A stretch of 64,000 nt of DNA from Yersinia intermedia (lineage in GTDB: Bacteria > Pseudomonadota > Gammaproteobacteria > Enterobacterales > Enterobacteriaceae): NCBI RefSeq assembly GCF_900635455.1, contig NZ_LR134116.1, positions 4,464,001-4,528,000 of the forward strand, written 5' to 3'. Below are positions 49,104-57,758 of the stretch, piece by piece. Under the pieces are notes generated by a model. The model did no database searches, was not told the DNA's origin, and was given only the letters and a program-made list of their open reading frames with translations. Positions within the stretch are counted from its first letter, which is position 1. Each line of letters opens with the position of its first letter. A program made the translations under genes and the position numbers.

Positions 49104-49176
49104 CTATAGCCAAAGTCATTGGCGTTATTGCACGGCTGCAAACAACGCCACAACGTCGTCAAGTTAGCAGGGGATA
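49104..49176. repeat. degenerate ERIC-like repeat upstream of kdgK
   Basis: The arms CAAAGTCATTGGCGTT and AACGTCGTCAAGTT, with an end GGGGATAACCC, resemble the ends of the copy at 18268-18392 (CTTGGCGTTG and CAACGTCAAG, GGAATAACCCC). About 50 bp of the interior is lost. It lies between the KdgR-like box and kdgK. Confidence 0.55.
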
Positions 49177-49228
49177 ACCCGATATCATTCCCATCACTGA
49201 CTCATCATTCAGGAATAGGCCGCTTTCC

Positions 49229-50173
49229 ATGACCAGCAAAAATATTGCCGTAATCGGCGAATGCATGATTGAACTGTCACAAAAAGGTACCGACCTTAGC
49301 CGGGGTTTTGGCGGTGATACGCTGAATACTGCGGTGTATGTTGCCCGTCAGGTATCAAAGCAGGCTTTGAATGTACATTACGTGACCGCATTGGGAACTG
49401 ATAACTTCAGTGAAGAGATGCTGGCTGCCTGGCAGCAAGAACAAATCCACACTGATCTCATTCAGCGTATGGATAATAAATTGCCAGGGCTGTACTTCAT
49501 CGAAACCGACAGCACGGGTGAGCGGACCTTCTATTATTGGCGCAATGATGCCGCAGCCCGTTTCTGGCTGACCAGCCCGGCGGCCGATGAAATCTGCCAA
49601 CGACTGGAAAAATTTGATTATCTGTATCTCAGTGGGATCAGTTTAGCCATTCTAGACAGCGCATCGCGCCAACGTCTGCTGCAATTACTGCGTGCCTGCC
49701 GCGCTAACGGTGGCAAAGTTATCTTTGATAACAACTACCGCCCACGCCTGTGGCAGAGCAAGCAAGAGACACAGGAAGCCTACCGCGCGATGTTAGCCTG
49801 TACTGATATCGCGTTCCTGACTCTGGATGATGAAGATATGCTGTGGGGCGAGAAACCACTGGAACAGGTGATTGATCGCACTCAGGCTTTGGGCGTGAGC
49901 GAGATTATTATCAAGCGCGGTGCAGACTCGTGTATCGTCTGGGAAAAAGACGGTTTTGAAGCCCGTCAATATGATGTTCCAGCAGTCAAACTGCCGAAAG
50001 ATAAAGTGGTTGATACCACGGCTGCCGGGGATTCCTTCAGTGCGGGTTATTTGGCCGTTCGTCTAACCGGTGGCAGCGCCCACGACGCAGCGGTGCGTGG
50101 CCATTTAACGGCCAGCACAGTGATTCAATATCGTGGCGCGATTATCCCACTGGCGGCAATGCCCGCAGTTTAA
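49229..50173 (+). CDS. kdgK: 2-keto-3-deoxygluconate kinase
   Basis: KdgK phosphorylates 2-keto-3-deoxygluconate, the end product of pectin and hexuronate breakdown, for cleavage by the Entner-Doudoroff aldolase. The 314-residue PfkB-family protein starts MTSKNIAVIGECMIELSQKG and has the first PfkB signature GFGGDTLNTAVYVAR, DNNYRPRLW, and the active-site segment DTTAAGDSFSAGYL. It is next to pdeH and yhjJ, as in E. coli. A KdgR-like box lies upstream, and pectin genes are found 4-7 kb downstream. Confidence 0.96.
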   Translation: MTSKNIAVIGECMIELSQKGTDLSRGFGGDTLNTAVYVARQVSKQALNVHYVTALGTDNFSEEMLAAWQQEQIHTDLIQRMDNKLPGLYFIETDSTGERTFYYWRNDAAARFWLTSPAADEICQRLEKFDYLYLSGISLAILDSASRQRLLQLLRACRANGGKVIFDNNYRPRLWQSKQETQEAYRAMLACTDIAFLTLDDEDMLWGEKPLEQVIDRTQALGVSEIIIKRGADSCIVWEKDGFEARQYDVPAVKLPKDKVVDTTAAGDSFSAGYLAVRLTGGSAHDAAVRGHLTASTVIQYRGAIIPLAAMPAV

Positions 50174-50327
50174 TCGCGTTCGAAGGAGGGGATTAGGCAT
50201 TCCGTTGACTCACGCCACGGCGGCCCGCCTCCCCTGCTTCATATTGCCACTGACGACTTGCTAGTAACTCATTGCTACTCGCTAATCGCCATTAACGACA
50301 GCCCGGCACATACCACCGTTTTTTTGA

Positions 50328-51815
50328 TTACTGTGCTGTCGCTGGTTTTGCTGGGGCGGCTTGTAGTGCTGCATCCTCTGGCACCACCGTATGAGGTGTC
50401 ATAATGGCGTTATACGCCGCCTGCAGCGCTTTCACATCCACTTCCGGTTCGCCTTTCGGTTGCGTCAGAATCAGCGTGGTATCTTGCGATAACTGTTGTT
50501 TCAATTCCTGATTAAGCTCAGCCAGCGTCAAACCCGACAAAAATGCCTGGCGCAACTTCTGATATTGTTCCGGCGCGATATCGACTACGCCACTTTGCTG
50601 CGAACGCAGGCGCTGGCTCATCAAAACGTCAGTATCAGTTCGGGCATAGGTCGCAAACAACTTACTTAACTGATCGTTTTTCTGCGCCATCAACGCATCA
50701 AACTCAGCCTGGCTCAGACCATTAGCACGCAAACTAGCCAGTTCACGGGCGACAAAACTCATCCCCGGTGTCAGGTTTTCAGTCGGTGTATTCAAATGAA
50801 TAGCACATTGCGCACGCTGATATTGCACCCGGCAATCAAAGCCCAGTTTCAGGTTCTTCTGATCACTTTTATCCAACACTTGCTGGATATGCCAGAACAG
50901 CGCCTCACGCGCTAAATCACTGCGCCAGTAACGGCTCAATGCGATGGACTCCTGAATAGGATGCCATGGGGTATCCCACATCAGCGATAGCGTATCTTGT
51001 GTCGCTTGCTCATTAATAAGGCTTACCGGTTCTGGCGGCAATGGCGCTAACATCGCAACCGATGCAGGCGTAGTCCGTTTCCCTTTCAGCTCAGAGAACG
51101 TTTTACCAATTTGAGCGGCTATGCTGCGGCTATCCACGTTACCGACCACGTACAACGTCATCGCATCTGGGGTGTACCATTGTTCATAAAACTGTTTTAG
51201 CTTTTCGACATCAATCGGCTTCGCCACTGGTTGGCCTGGATCATGCCCAATCAAAGAAGAACCTTTGAGCCGATAACGCCACCAAGGCTCCTGAATATTT
51301 TGCGGAAAAGTGGCAATAGGATCGGTGGCACCATTCAGTGCTGCATTAACAGTTTGTTCATTTACTGCCAGCTTGCCACTGGTATCCGATAACCAGGACA
51401 GCGCTTCCTTCATCAGGTCCGGGCGGTTATTGGGCAAACTTAGACTGTATAAAGTGAAATCATAAGATGTAATCGCCGGTGGCAACGGGCGTTCGTTATC
51501 GACCCCTTGCTGCCACAGCGACTGAAGTTGGGCGGGAGTAAAACTCGCGCTGCTCATTAATGCCAGGCGTGGTAGCAGATGGGCAAAACCAACTTGCTGT
51601 GCGCTTTCAGCTAATGAGCCAGTATTAACAACCAGACGTAACTCGATCCGATCGCTTGGGCGTTGCGGCGTAGCCAGCAACTGCCATGAGAACCCGTTTT
51701 CTAACTTCCCCTGCTGCCAGGCAGGATCGGGTTGTAGTGCTTCAGCCTGCACATTACTGCTGGCGGCAGCCAACAATAATCCACCAACTATGAGACGAAT
51801 TCTGGTGCCCTGCAT
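50328..51815 (-). CDS. yhjJ: M16-family peptidase-like protein YhjJ, catalytic motif lost
   Basis: The 495-residue protein has an N-terminal signal peptide (LIVGGLLLAAASSNVQA) and the M16 insulinase-like fold with an N-terminal and a C-terminal half. The zinc motif HxxEH of active M16A enzymes is replaced by HLLPR in GFAHLLPRLALMSS, so it is probably not a peptidase. E. coli YhjJ is likewise regarded as an inactive homologue and is periplasmic. AGGGG precedes the start. The C-terminus is rich in Ala and Pro. Confidence 0.92.
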   Translation of the reverse strand: MQGTRIRLIVGGLLLAAASSNVQAEALQPDPAWQQGKLENGFSWQLLATPQRPSDRIELRLVVNTGSLAESAQQVGFAHLLPRLALMSSASFTPAQLQSLWQQGVDNERPLPPAITSYDFTLYSLSLPNNRPDLMKEALSWLSDTSGKLAVNEQTVNAALNGATDPIATFPQNIQEPWWRYRLKGSSLIGHDPGQPVAKPIDVEKLKQFYEQWYTPDAMTLYVVGNVDSRSIAAQIGKTFSELKGKRTTPASVAMLAPLPPEPVSLINEQATQDTLSLMWDTPWHPIQESIALSRYWRSDLAREALFWHIQQVLDKSDQKNLKLGFDCRVQYQRAQCAIHLNTPTENLTPGMSFVARELASLRANGLSQAEFDALMAQKNDQLSKLFATYARTDTDVLMSQRLRSQQSGVVDIAPEQYQKLRQAFLSGLTLAELNQELKQQLSQDTTLILTQPKGEPEVDVKALQAAYNAIMTPHTVVPEDAALQAAPAKPATAQ

Positions 51816-52235
51816 GTGAACCCCTACTTAATAAACTATCCAATTTTAAAACGATACAAATTGACATAAGCCAGCCGTGTTTTCACACCAACTGCCCGTG
51901 TTTAACTTGTCAGCGCCATCGATATGGCAGCCATAAAGACATGCATAAACCAATCCAGCCATCACAAACTGATCGCTTTGCCGTCATTATTGGGCGAAAA
52001 ATCAACGGTCAACACCACCGTGAAACCCGGAGGTGGAAGTGTACCATTCTGTTAGACCGCATGCTTTTGCCGATGTCACTCAACAGAGTAAAAAATAGTA
52101 TCTAAAGGGTATTTACCACAAGAAGATCGAGGGTGGGGCATTATTTTCGAGATAGAGTGCAGAGGTGTTACCGGTGACAGCAAGCCACCGGTAGTAATTT
52201 GGTCGTACAAATCGACCGAGTCTTGATCGTTAATG
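51816..52235. other. dctA-yhjJ intergenic region
   Basis: 420 bp without a gene, containing the yhjJ promoter region and, at 52170-52194, a hairpin listed separately. Nothing else is recognised. Confidence 0.4.
52170..52194 (-). terminator. hairpin after dctA
   Basis: TACCGGTG and CACCGGTA form a perfect 8-bp stem with a 9-base loop 41 bp after the dctA stop. No T-run follows on the minus strand, so its role as terminator is uncertain. Confidence 0.5.
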
Positions 52236-53531
52236 CTACGAAGAAGAAAGACCGTTTTTTATCTCACTATTCGGCGGTACTTTGTTTGATAGCACTGCCT
52301 GCAACTGGTCGTTATCCAGTTGTTTACACCACTTGGCAACCACAATAGTTGCAACGCCGTTACCCACCAGATTTGTCAGGGCACGAGCTTCGGACATAAA
52401 GCGGTCGATACCCAGAATCAGCGCCAGTCCAGCCAGTGGCAAATGCCCAACCGCAGAGATGGTCGCCGCCAACACAATAAAGCCACTGCCTGTGACACCG
52501 GCCGCACCTTTGGAGGAAAGCAACAATACCACCAGCAATGTGACCTGATGAATAATATCCATATGGGTATTGGTTGCCTGCGCAATAAACACCGCAGCCA
52601 TGGTCAGGTAAATAGAGGTGCCGTCCAGGTTAAATGAGTAACCGGTCGGGATAACCAACCCCACGACGGATTTCTTACACCCTGCTTTCTCCATCTTATC
52701 GAGCATGCGCGGTAGCACGGACTCAGAAGATGACGTCCCCAATACGATCAGCAGTTCTTCTTTTATATAGCGGATAAACTTGAAGATGTTAAAGCCATTG
52801 AATCTCGCAATCGACCCAAGCACGACCACCACAAATAGAATACAGGTCGCGTAGAAGCAAATAATCAACTGACCCAGTTGCACTAAGCTGCCCACACCAT
52901 ACTTACCGATAGTAAAGGCCATCGCACCGAAAGCCCCGATCGGCGCCAGGCGCATAATCATGTTGATGATACCGAAGATAACGCGGGAGAAACTCTCAAT
53001 AACATTAAAGATGAGCTGACCTTTTTCACCCAAACGGTGCAGGGCAAAACCGAACAGAACAGCAAACAGTAACACTTGCAAAATATTACCGCTGGCAAAC
53101 GCCCCCACCACACTACCTGGGATGATATCCAGCAAGAATGGCACGATCCCTTGTTGCGAGGCTTGTTCAGCATAAAGTGCAACTGCTTTGGCATCCAAAG
53201 TTGCTGGGTCGATATTCATACCAGCACCAGGTTGCACCACGTTCACAATCACCAGCCCAATCAATAGTGCAATGGTACTGACAATCTCAAAATAGAGCAG
53301 TGCAATCGCGCCAGTACGACCAACGGCCTTCATACTCTCCATGCCCGCGATACCGGTAACCACGGTACAGAAAATCACGGGTGCGATAATCATTTTAATT
53401 AGTTTAACAAATCCATCACCCAGAGGTTTCATCTGCGCGCCGATGTCGGGGTAAAAGTGCCCTAACAATACGCCCAAGGTAATTGCCGTTAACACCTGAA
53501 AATAAAGACTTTTAAATATTGAAACTTTCAT
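52236..53531 (-). CDS. dctA: aerobic C4-dicarboxylate transporter DctA
   Basis: DctA takes up succinate, fumarate and malate with protons across the inner membrane. The 431-residue protein of the DAACS family has the serine-rich hairpin motif [13 protein letters not shown] and the substrate-site segment [14 protein letters not shown], with eight helices and re-entrant loops. AAGGAC precedes the start. In E. coli dctA also follows yhjJ; regulation there by CRP and DcuSR cannot be confirmed from this sequence. Confidence 0.97.
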   Translation of the reverse strand: MKVSIFKSLYFQVLTAITLGVLLGHFYPDIGAQMKPLGDGFVKLIKMIIAPVIFCTVVTGIAGMESMKAVGRTGAIALLYFEIVSTIALLIGLVIVNVVQPGAGMNIDPATLDAKAVALYAEQASQQGIVPFLLDIIPGSVVGAFASGNILQVLLFAVLFGFALHRLGEKGQLIFNVIESFSRVIFGIINMIMRLAPIGAFGAMAFTIGKYGVGSLVQLGQLIICFYATCILFVVVVLGSIARFNGFNIFKFIRYIKEELLIVLGTSSSESVLPRMLDKMEKAGCKKSVVGLVIPTGYSFNLDGTSIYLTMAAVFIAQATNTHMDIIHQVTLLVVLLLSSKGAAGVTGSGFIVLAATISAVGHLPLAGLALILGIDRFMSEARALTNLVGNGVATIVVAKWCKQLDNDQLQAVLSNKVPPNSEIKNGLSSS

Positions 53532-53920
53532 GACTATGTCCTTTTGGGTAAGTACACGGCAGCCTGTCGCTTAACTCTTTGTGATGATTGAGTGACACTT
53601 CTTTTTTATCCGTGCTTGCGCGGAAAATAACACCCTCATAACAATATGGAAATTATTAGTTGCACTGGATTGCACCCTTAACGCGAAATTAAGAACTGAA
53701 ACGCTTCAAGCGGAAGTAACAACGAAAATACAGACAGATCAACCAGACAATTAACCAAAAATGATGAGTCCGCAGAAGGGGCAAAAAAAGAGGTGATTAA
53801 TAGCCTGGGTGCGTAGGGAAATAGCAGTTTTTTTAACCGAGTGAATCGTCTATATCTGGCAGAAGTGGCCCCCTTTTAGGGTGGTGTATCAAGGGGGCGA
53901 GTGGCTCATGTCCAACAAAC
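53532..53920. other. dctA upstream region
   Basis: 389 bp without a gene between dctA and the end of the CBM32 gene. A TGTGA half-site at 53579-53583 lacks a good partner. Most of it is the dctA promoter and leader; the last part is the 3' end of the pectin operon, without a clear terminator hairpin. Confidence 0.35.
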
Positions 53921-54400
53921 TTACTTGATTGCCCGAGTAGGGGCAGTGGCTGCACTGTTAATGGCGACTTCGTTGATGGCACTCCACTTATTGATATCCG
54001 TACCAAAAGTATCCAGCTTGATATATTTGGCTGTCACCGGTGTAAAAGTCAGCTTCTCACCGTTTTTGTCCGCCGTAGAGGTTTCCAACCCTTCCGCTAA
54101 CGGCTGCCAACTCTTCCCATCACTGGAATAGGCGATGGAGAATTTCAGTTTACGCTCAGTGGGTTTGAATGGAACGATGAGGATGTTTTCAATGGATTGT
54201 TCTTTATCCAACTCCAGTTGAATCCAGCTATCTCCCGATGCCGCCCAACGCGTTTTTACATCGCCATCGGCAATATTCGCCGGAACATGGCCTTTTTCGC
54301 TGTCATAACCTGAGGCGGTAACAGCGACAATCTGCGCGGCATAACCCGATGTGCAGACCAGCGAACCTAGTATCAGTGTGGCTAAAACTTGTTTTTTCAT
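53921..54400 (-). CDS. periplasmic CBM32 polygalacturonate-binding protein
   Basis: This 159-residue protein has a signal peptide of about 20 residues (MKKQVLATLILGSLVCTSGY) and then a single discoidin/F5-F8-type carbohydrate-binding module of family 32 (AVTASGYDSEKGHVPANIADG, WIQLELDKEQSIENILIVP, YIKLDTFG). It has no catalytic domain. It corresponds to YeCBM32 of Yersinia enterocolitica, a periplasmic binder of polygalacturonic acid. It would hold oligogalacturonides in the periplasm for the lyase encoded upstream. The start at 54400 has AAGGATAGG. Third gene of the kdgM-pelP operon. Confidence 0.9.
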   Translation of the reverse strand: MKKQVLATLILGSLVCTSGYAAQIVAVTASGYDSEKGHVPANIADGDVKTRWAASGDSWIQLELDKEQSIENILIVPFKPTERKLKFSIAYSSDGKSWQPLAEGLETSTADKNGEKLTFTPVTAKYIKLDTFGTDINKWSAINEVAINSAATAPTRAIK

Positions 54401-54491
54401 CAACCTATCCTTTGTATCACGACACAGAGAACCCGAGAGGAAAAGCGCCGGAACAAGCAACCCTGGGAAGCCACTGCCCGGCACTTTACCA

Positions 54492-54517
54492 ACAGCGGCC
54501 CCAGCACGGGCCGCTGT
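54492..54517 (-). terminator. intercistronic hairpin between the pectate lyase and CBM32 genes
   Basis: ACAGCGGCCC and GGGCCGCTGT form a perfect GC-rich 10-bp stem around a 6-base loop, starting 5 bp after the lyase stop. No T-run follows, so it is better seen as an mRNA-stabilising or partly attenuating structure inside the operon than a full terminator. Confidence 0.55.
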
Positions 54518-54522
54518 CGGGA

Positions 54523-56241
54523 CTATTTACGGCCGTTCGGTTGCAGCTTCTCACCCACATTGAGCAAGAACAGTTCATTATCACGGGTTGAGATCCGGGC
54601 CGAACCGTCGTCCATTCGGTAAGCGCCTTCAGTAAAACCAGCACCATTCAGGAAAGGGGGTACTGCCTGTGGTTTATTGCGTAATGAAGCCTCTAGTGCC
54701 AATAAAGCGTAAGGCTCAATGGCATCTATATCTGCATATTGACGATCTGGTGACGCCATAAAGAAGCCGTCGATATAGCGGGTTTTAATGATGTTATCGC
54801 CGATTTTCTCTGCTAATAACCGATAGTCTTCCACCTGACTGCCATGGTAGAGATCTAATAAAGCAAACAAAGCGTATGGATCGCTGTTGGTAGTATCCAA
54901 CTTGATCTTCACCTCTTTACCTGGTGCGGTGCCAAGATCACCTAGTCCCTGATCGTTTGCAATACCGCGAGCCACTTTCCACAACAATGGATCATTATCG
55001 ATAGCATAAGCACGGGCATATGAAATCAGGAATTCGTTGCCCGCTTTGTACGGCTTGAGCACGGTACCTTTTTTGCCATAATAGCCATCACGCGGCAGTG
55101 TATAATTGGACAAATCTTGCCCATCGGCAATCATTGGGCGGAAGGTGTTGTCCTTATCGTTATAAGCATATTGCGCGAATGCTTTGAGACCATCCACGGT
55201 CCATTTCAATAAATCTTGCCCTTGATTGCCCAGGTCTTTACCCAATTGCAACTGCATCAGCGCATTTTCAGAGTAAAGCGTACTGGTGCGCCCTTTGAGC
55301 ATCATATTGCCTTCCAACGCTGCTGGGCCAAACTCAGGACCAAACTGACGCTGTGCGCGGTCACCGAACTTGGAGTGGGTATCGGCGTCATCCGTTGGTT
55401 CTTCCCGTTTGAGTGCTTGGGTAAACTGATAAACACCAAGGCCAGTTTTTGCATCACGTGGTAATACATACTGCGAGGCTAAACGCTTAGCCCACACTAA
55501 TGCTCCTGGCTCTTGCTGATGTTTATAAAGCAGGGAAGCGGAATAGATCAGATCATTGCCCGCATTGAGGAAGCTAAGACCTTTGGTGGCAAAGAATGGC
55601 GGTTGCTGCTCGAATTTACTTTCCCACAAGGCCCCCATTGGCTTGCCATATTCGCCATGGCGGCTGGTTTCGAGGATACGCCAGTCATAGACATGGGCAT
55701 TCCAGAAACCACGAATAAAGCGGGCAGTTGCATCACTATCAACACTGAACATCAAATCATAGTAGGGATAGGCATTTTTCAGTTCATGCACCCTCTCTTT
55801 TTCACTCGGTCCTTCTGGTTGCAGCGTTTTCAGGTCAACAAAGCGATGACCGCCCCAATAGAGTAAACCGCTCGGATCTTGATAATTCTGGAAATGATAG
55901 CGAACGATATCTTCAGCTCGCTTTTGATAACGGGCATCATTGGTAAGCTGGCTCAAGCCGCTCATGACACGCATCAGATTTTGTTGTGCTGAGAAGTTTG
56001 ATAACACAGCCCGACGGCCATCGGGGAAGATCCATTCCATCTGCTGGCCAGTACGGGGGTCAACACCATCCGCCAACAACGGGCTGGGCTTATCGCCGTG
56101 GTAAGTATCTGAAGCCTTGCTTAACACGTTATCGACATACTGTTTCACAACAGTGAGACGATCAGTATCCGCAGCCTGTCCGGCGGGTATATACAGCGTT
56201 GCCAGTGCTGCCATACTCAAGAATAACGCTCTTTTTTTCAT
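54523..56241 (-). CDS. pelP: periplasmic family PL2 pectate lyase
   Basis: The enzyme cleaves polygalacturonate fragments by beta-elimination, mostly to unsaturated digalacturonate. The 572-residue precursor has a signal peptide of about 23 residues ending in GQAA. The catalytic arginine R194 and metal ligands H132, E153 and H195 (R171, H109, E130 and H172 in mature numbering) agree with those of YePL2A from Y. enterocolitica, so it should be active. The signal peptide separates it from the cytoplasmic PL2 paralogue (PelW/YePL2B). It lies 74 bp after kdgM and before the CBM32 gene on the minus strand. Confidence 0.93.
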   Translation of the reverse strand: MKKRALFLSMAALATLYIPAGQAADTDRLTVVKQYVDNVLSKASDTYHGDKPSPLLADGVDPRTGQQMEWIFPDGRRAVLSNFSAQQNLMRVMSGLSQLTNDARYQKRAEDIVRYHFQNYQDPSGLLYWGGHRFVDLKTLQPEGPSEKERVHELKNAYPYYDLMFSVDSDATARFIRGFWNAHVYDWRILETSRHGEYGKPMGALWESKFEQQPPFFATKGLSFLNAGNDLIYSASLLYKHQQEPGALVWAKRLASQYVLPRDAKTGLGVYQFTQALKREEPTDDADTHSKFGDRAQRQFGPEFGPAALEGNMMLKGRTSTLYSENALMQLQLGKDLGNQGQDLLKWTVDGLKAFAQYAYNDKDNTFRPMIADGQDLSNYTLPRDGYYGKKGTVLKPYKAGNEFLISYARAYAIDNDPLLWKVARGIANDQGLGDLGTAPGKEVKIKLDTTNSDPYALFALLDLYHGSQVEDYRLLAEKIGDNIIKTRYIDGFFMASPDRQYADIDAIEPYALLALEASLRNKPQAVPPFLNGAGFTEGAYRMDDGSARISTRDNELFLLNVGEKLQPNGRK

Positions 56242-56315
56242 TACTTGCTACCTGTCAAAAATCGTTATGTGAGGTGTGACCCCTGAGGTCAGAATCTGAT
56301 TATGTCAATGATAGA

Positions 56316-57020
56316 TCAGAAGCTGTATTTCACCCCAACGCGATAACGGGTTTGACGTTCGTTGGTATATTTGCTGCCAGCAACGTTACCCACTGCCATA
56401 TAAGGAGACCAGTTCTTATCCCACTTGTAAGTCAATTTAAAATCGTGGCTCCAGTCGTAGTTCTCCTTATTTGCCAGTACAACGCCAGCTTTATTGGCTT
56501 GTTTGTAGTCCAGCTCATAGTCTAATTGGTAGTCTTTAAAGAATTTATAGCTGACTACGCTCGTCAGATTATAGCCATTTTCAGACGTATCTTTTGGCGT
56601 ATTAATATTGGCGCTGGTGCGTTTGTAATAAGGACGATAACGGAAGGAAACAGAGAGATCGTCAACGATATTAGCCTTACCACGCAGGTAAGGACGATAA
56701 CTATTGGCTGTCGAGCTTGAGTCTAATGAGAAACCTGGTTCAATAGAGAATGTATTATCAATTTTGTATACATAGCTGGCAACGACTTCAGTACCATTGC
56801 TGACTGTTTCATTAAATGCTTTATCTTTGTCCTGAGCCCCTTTCCATTTGCCTTCCAATGACAAACCAAAACCATTTGCGAAGCGGTGTGACATTAATAA
56901 ACGATCTTTGTGGGTGTTACCACTTTGGTCTTGCATTTCATGGCGATAGTCAATAGTTACTGCCATTGCGCTCGTGCTGATAAGTGATGCCATTGCCAGA
57001 GATAATAATTTAAATTTCAT
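56316..57020 (-). CDS. kdgM: oligogalacturonate-specific porin KdgM
   Basis: KdgM is a small 12-strand outer-membrane channel for oligogalacturonides. The 234-residue precursor has a signal peptide (MKFKLLSLAMASLISTSAMA) and then alternating amphipathic strands with the family start VTIDYRHEMQDQSGNTHKDR and a C-terminal phenylalanine (RYRVGVKYSF), as needed for outer-membrane assembly. AGGGAA precedes the start. It heads the pectin operon; a KdgR-like box and a CRP-like box lie upstream. Confidence 0.94.
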   Translation of the reverse strand: MKFKLLSLAMASLISTSAMAVTIDYRHEMQDQSGNTHKDRLLMSHRFANGFGLSLEGKWKGAQDKDKAFNETVSNGTEVVASYVYKIDNTFSIEPGFSLDSSSTANSYRPYLRGKANIVDDLSVSFRYRPYYKRTSANINTPKDTSENGYNLTSVVSYKFFKDYQLDYELDYKQANKAGVVLANKENYDWSHDFKLTYKWDKNWSPYMAVGNVAGSKYTNERQTRYRVGVKYSF

Positions 57021-57078
57021 TCCAATTTCCCTTATTTTAATAAAGATAAGTATTATTATGATAAATACAAAAGCAACT

Positions 57079-57098
57079 TATGGAACGTCATTTTATTT
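57079..57098. promoter_or_regulatory. KdgR-like operator upstream of kdgM
   Basis: On the minus strand AATAAAATGACGTTCCATA fits 17 of 19 positions of the KdgR consensus AATRAAAY-N2-YRTTTYATT. It lies about 60-80 bp ahead of the kdgM start codon, as expected for a repressor overlapping the promoter. Confidence 0.72.
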
Positions 57099-57164
57099 AT
57101 TTTGATATTAAGTTCCGGGATCCATGACTAATAGTTTGAAATTAATAAAACAAATATCCATTTA

Positions 57165-57180
57165 TGTGACACGGTTCAAA
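57165..57180. promoter_or_regulatory. CRP-like site upstream of kdgM
   Basis: TGTGACACGGTTCAAA matches the CRP consensus TGTGA-N6-TCACA at nine of ten positions. Its centre is 84 bp upstream of the KdgR-like box centre. Joint control of kdgM by KdgR and CRP is known in Dickeya. Confidence 0.6.
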
Positions 57181-57670
57181 GTAAATAGTTTTAACTAATG
57201 TCTATCGCCTGTAATTATTCTGCTGTAACGTAGGCGCAGCAAGGGATTGTCGCTATTTTAAAGAGGATAATGTGAGGGATAAATAGTCTTGACGTGGCAG
57301 GCAATAATATTGTAGGCACAAGCGAATATAAGGAAAATACATCCCAGTCCAATATTTTCATATGGGTATTATTGATAGTTTTAATCACTTTTACACTGCA
57401 GATGATACTTGCTATTTTCTTGTAGGCAAAGGATTGGTAGATATACACGCCAAACCAAGGTGTGACGGATATTTCTTATTAAAAATTAAGGTAATTTAAT
57501 ATAAGAAAAGATAATATCTTGATATTCCCTGCATAGATGAAAATTCTGATATTTAGCCATATTGTAGTGATTACACCAGCATAATCTGTAGACCAAAAGG
57601 GGCAACCAGCGAATGAACAATACCACCGGTTACCTCAACCCGTTTTTTGGTAAGCACCAAAACAAACGTT

Positions 57671-57705
57671 GCAACGGTACCGCTTTATCTTCAGCGGCAC
57701 CGTTG
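57671..57705 (-). terminator. fimbrial operon terminator
   Basis: A 13-bp stem with one mismatch (GCAACGGTGCCGC / GCGGTACCGTTGC on the minus strand) with a 9-base loop lies 53 bp after the adhesin stop, followed by GTTTGTTTTGG. Confidence 0.7.
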
Positions 57706-57758
57706 CCTCCCATAAAGGCCATGTTGTTAATTTAATTAAATTTGATATAACAATTTAG

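Larger units (their letters stand above)
57021..57758. other. kdgM promoter region and end of the fimbrial operon
   Basis: 738 bp without a credible gene. The first ~200 bp hold the kdgM control sites. The rest is AT-rich; a 77-codon minus-strand open frame at 57215-57448 has no ribosome site and no recognisable product. The fimbrial terminator lies at 57671-57705. Confidence 0.4.

Noticed and set aside
53579..53596. CRP site upstream of dctA
   Set aside because: A TGTGA half is present, but the second half at the required spacing is AGTGA, not TCACA.
53655..53690. Sigma-54 promoter upstream of dctA
   Set aside because: A GG...TGC pattern occurs on the minus strand near 53665-53680, but the GG to GC spacing is off by one from the required ten bases.
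57215..57448. 77-codon minus-strand open frame in the kdgM-fimbrial gap
   Set aside because: No Shine-Dalgarno, no recognisable domain, and composition typical of AT-rich intergenic DNA.
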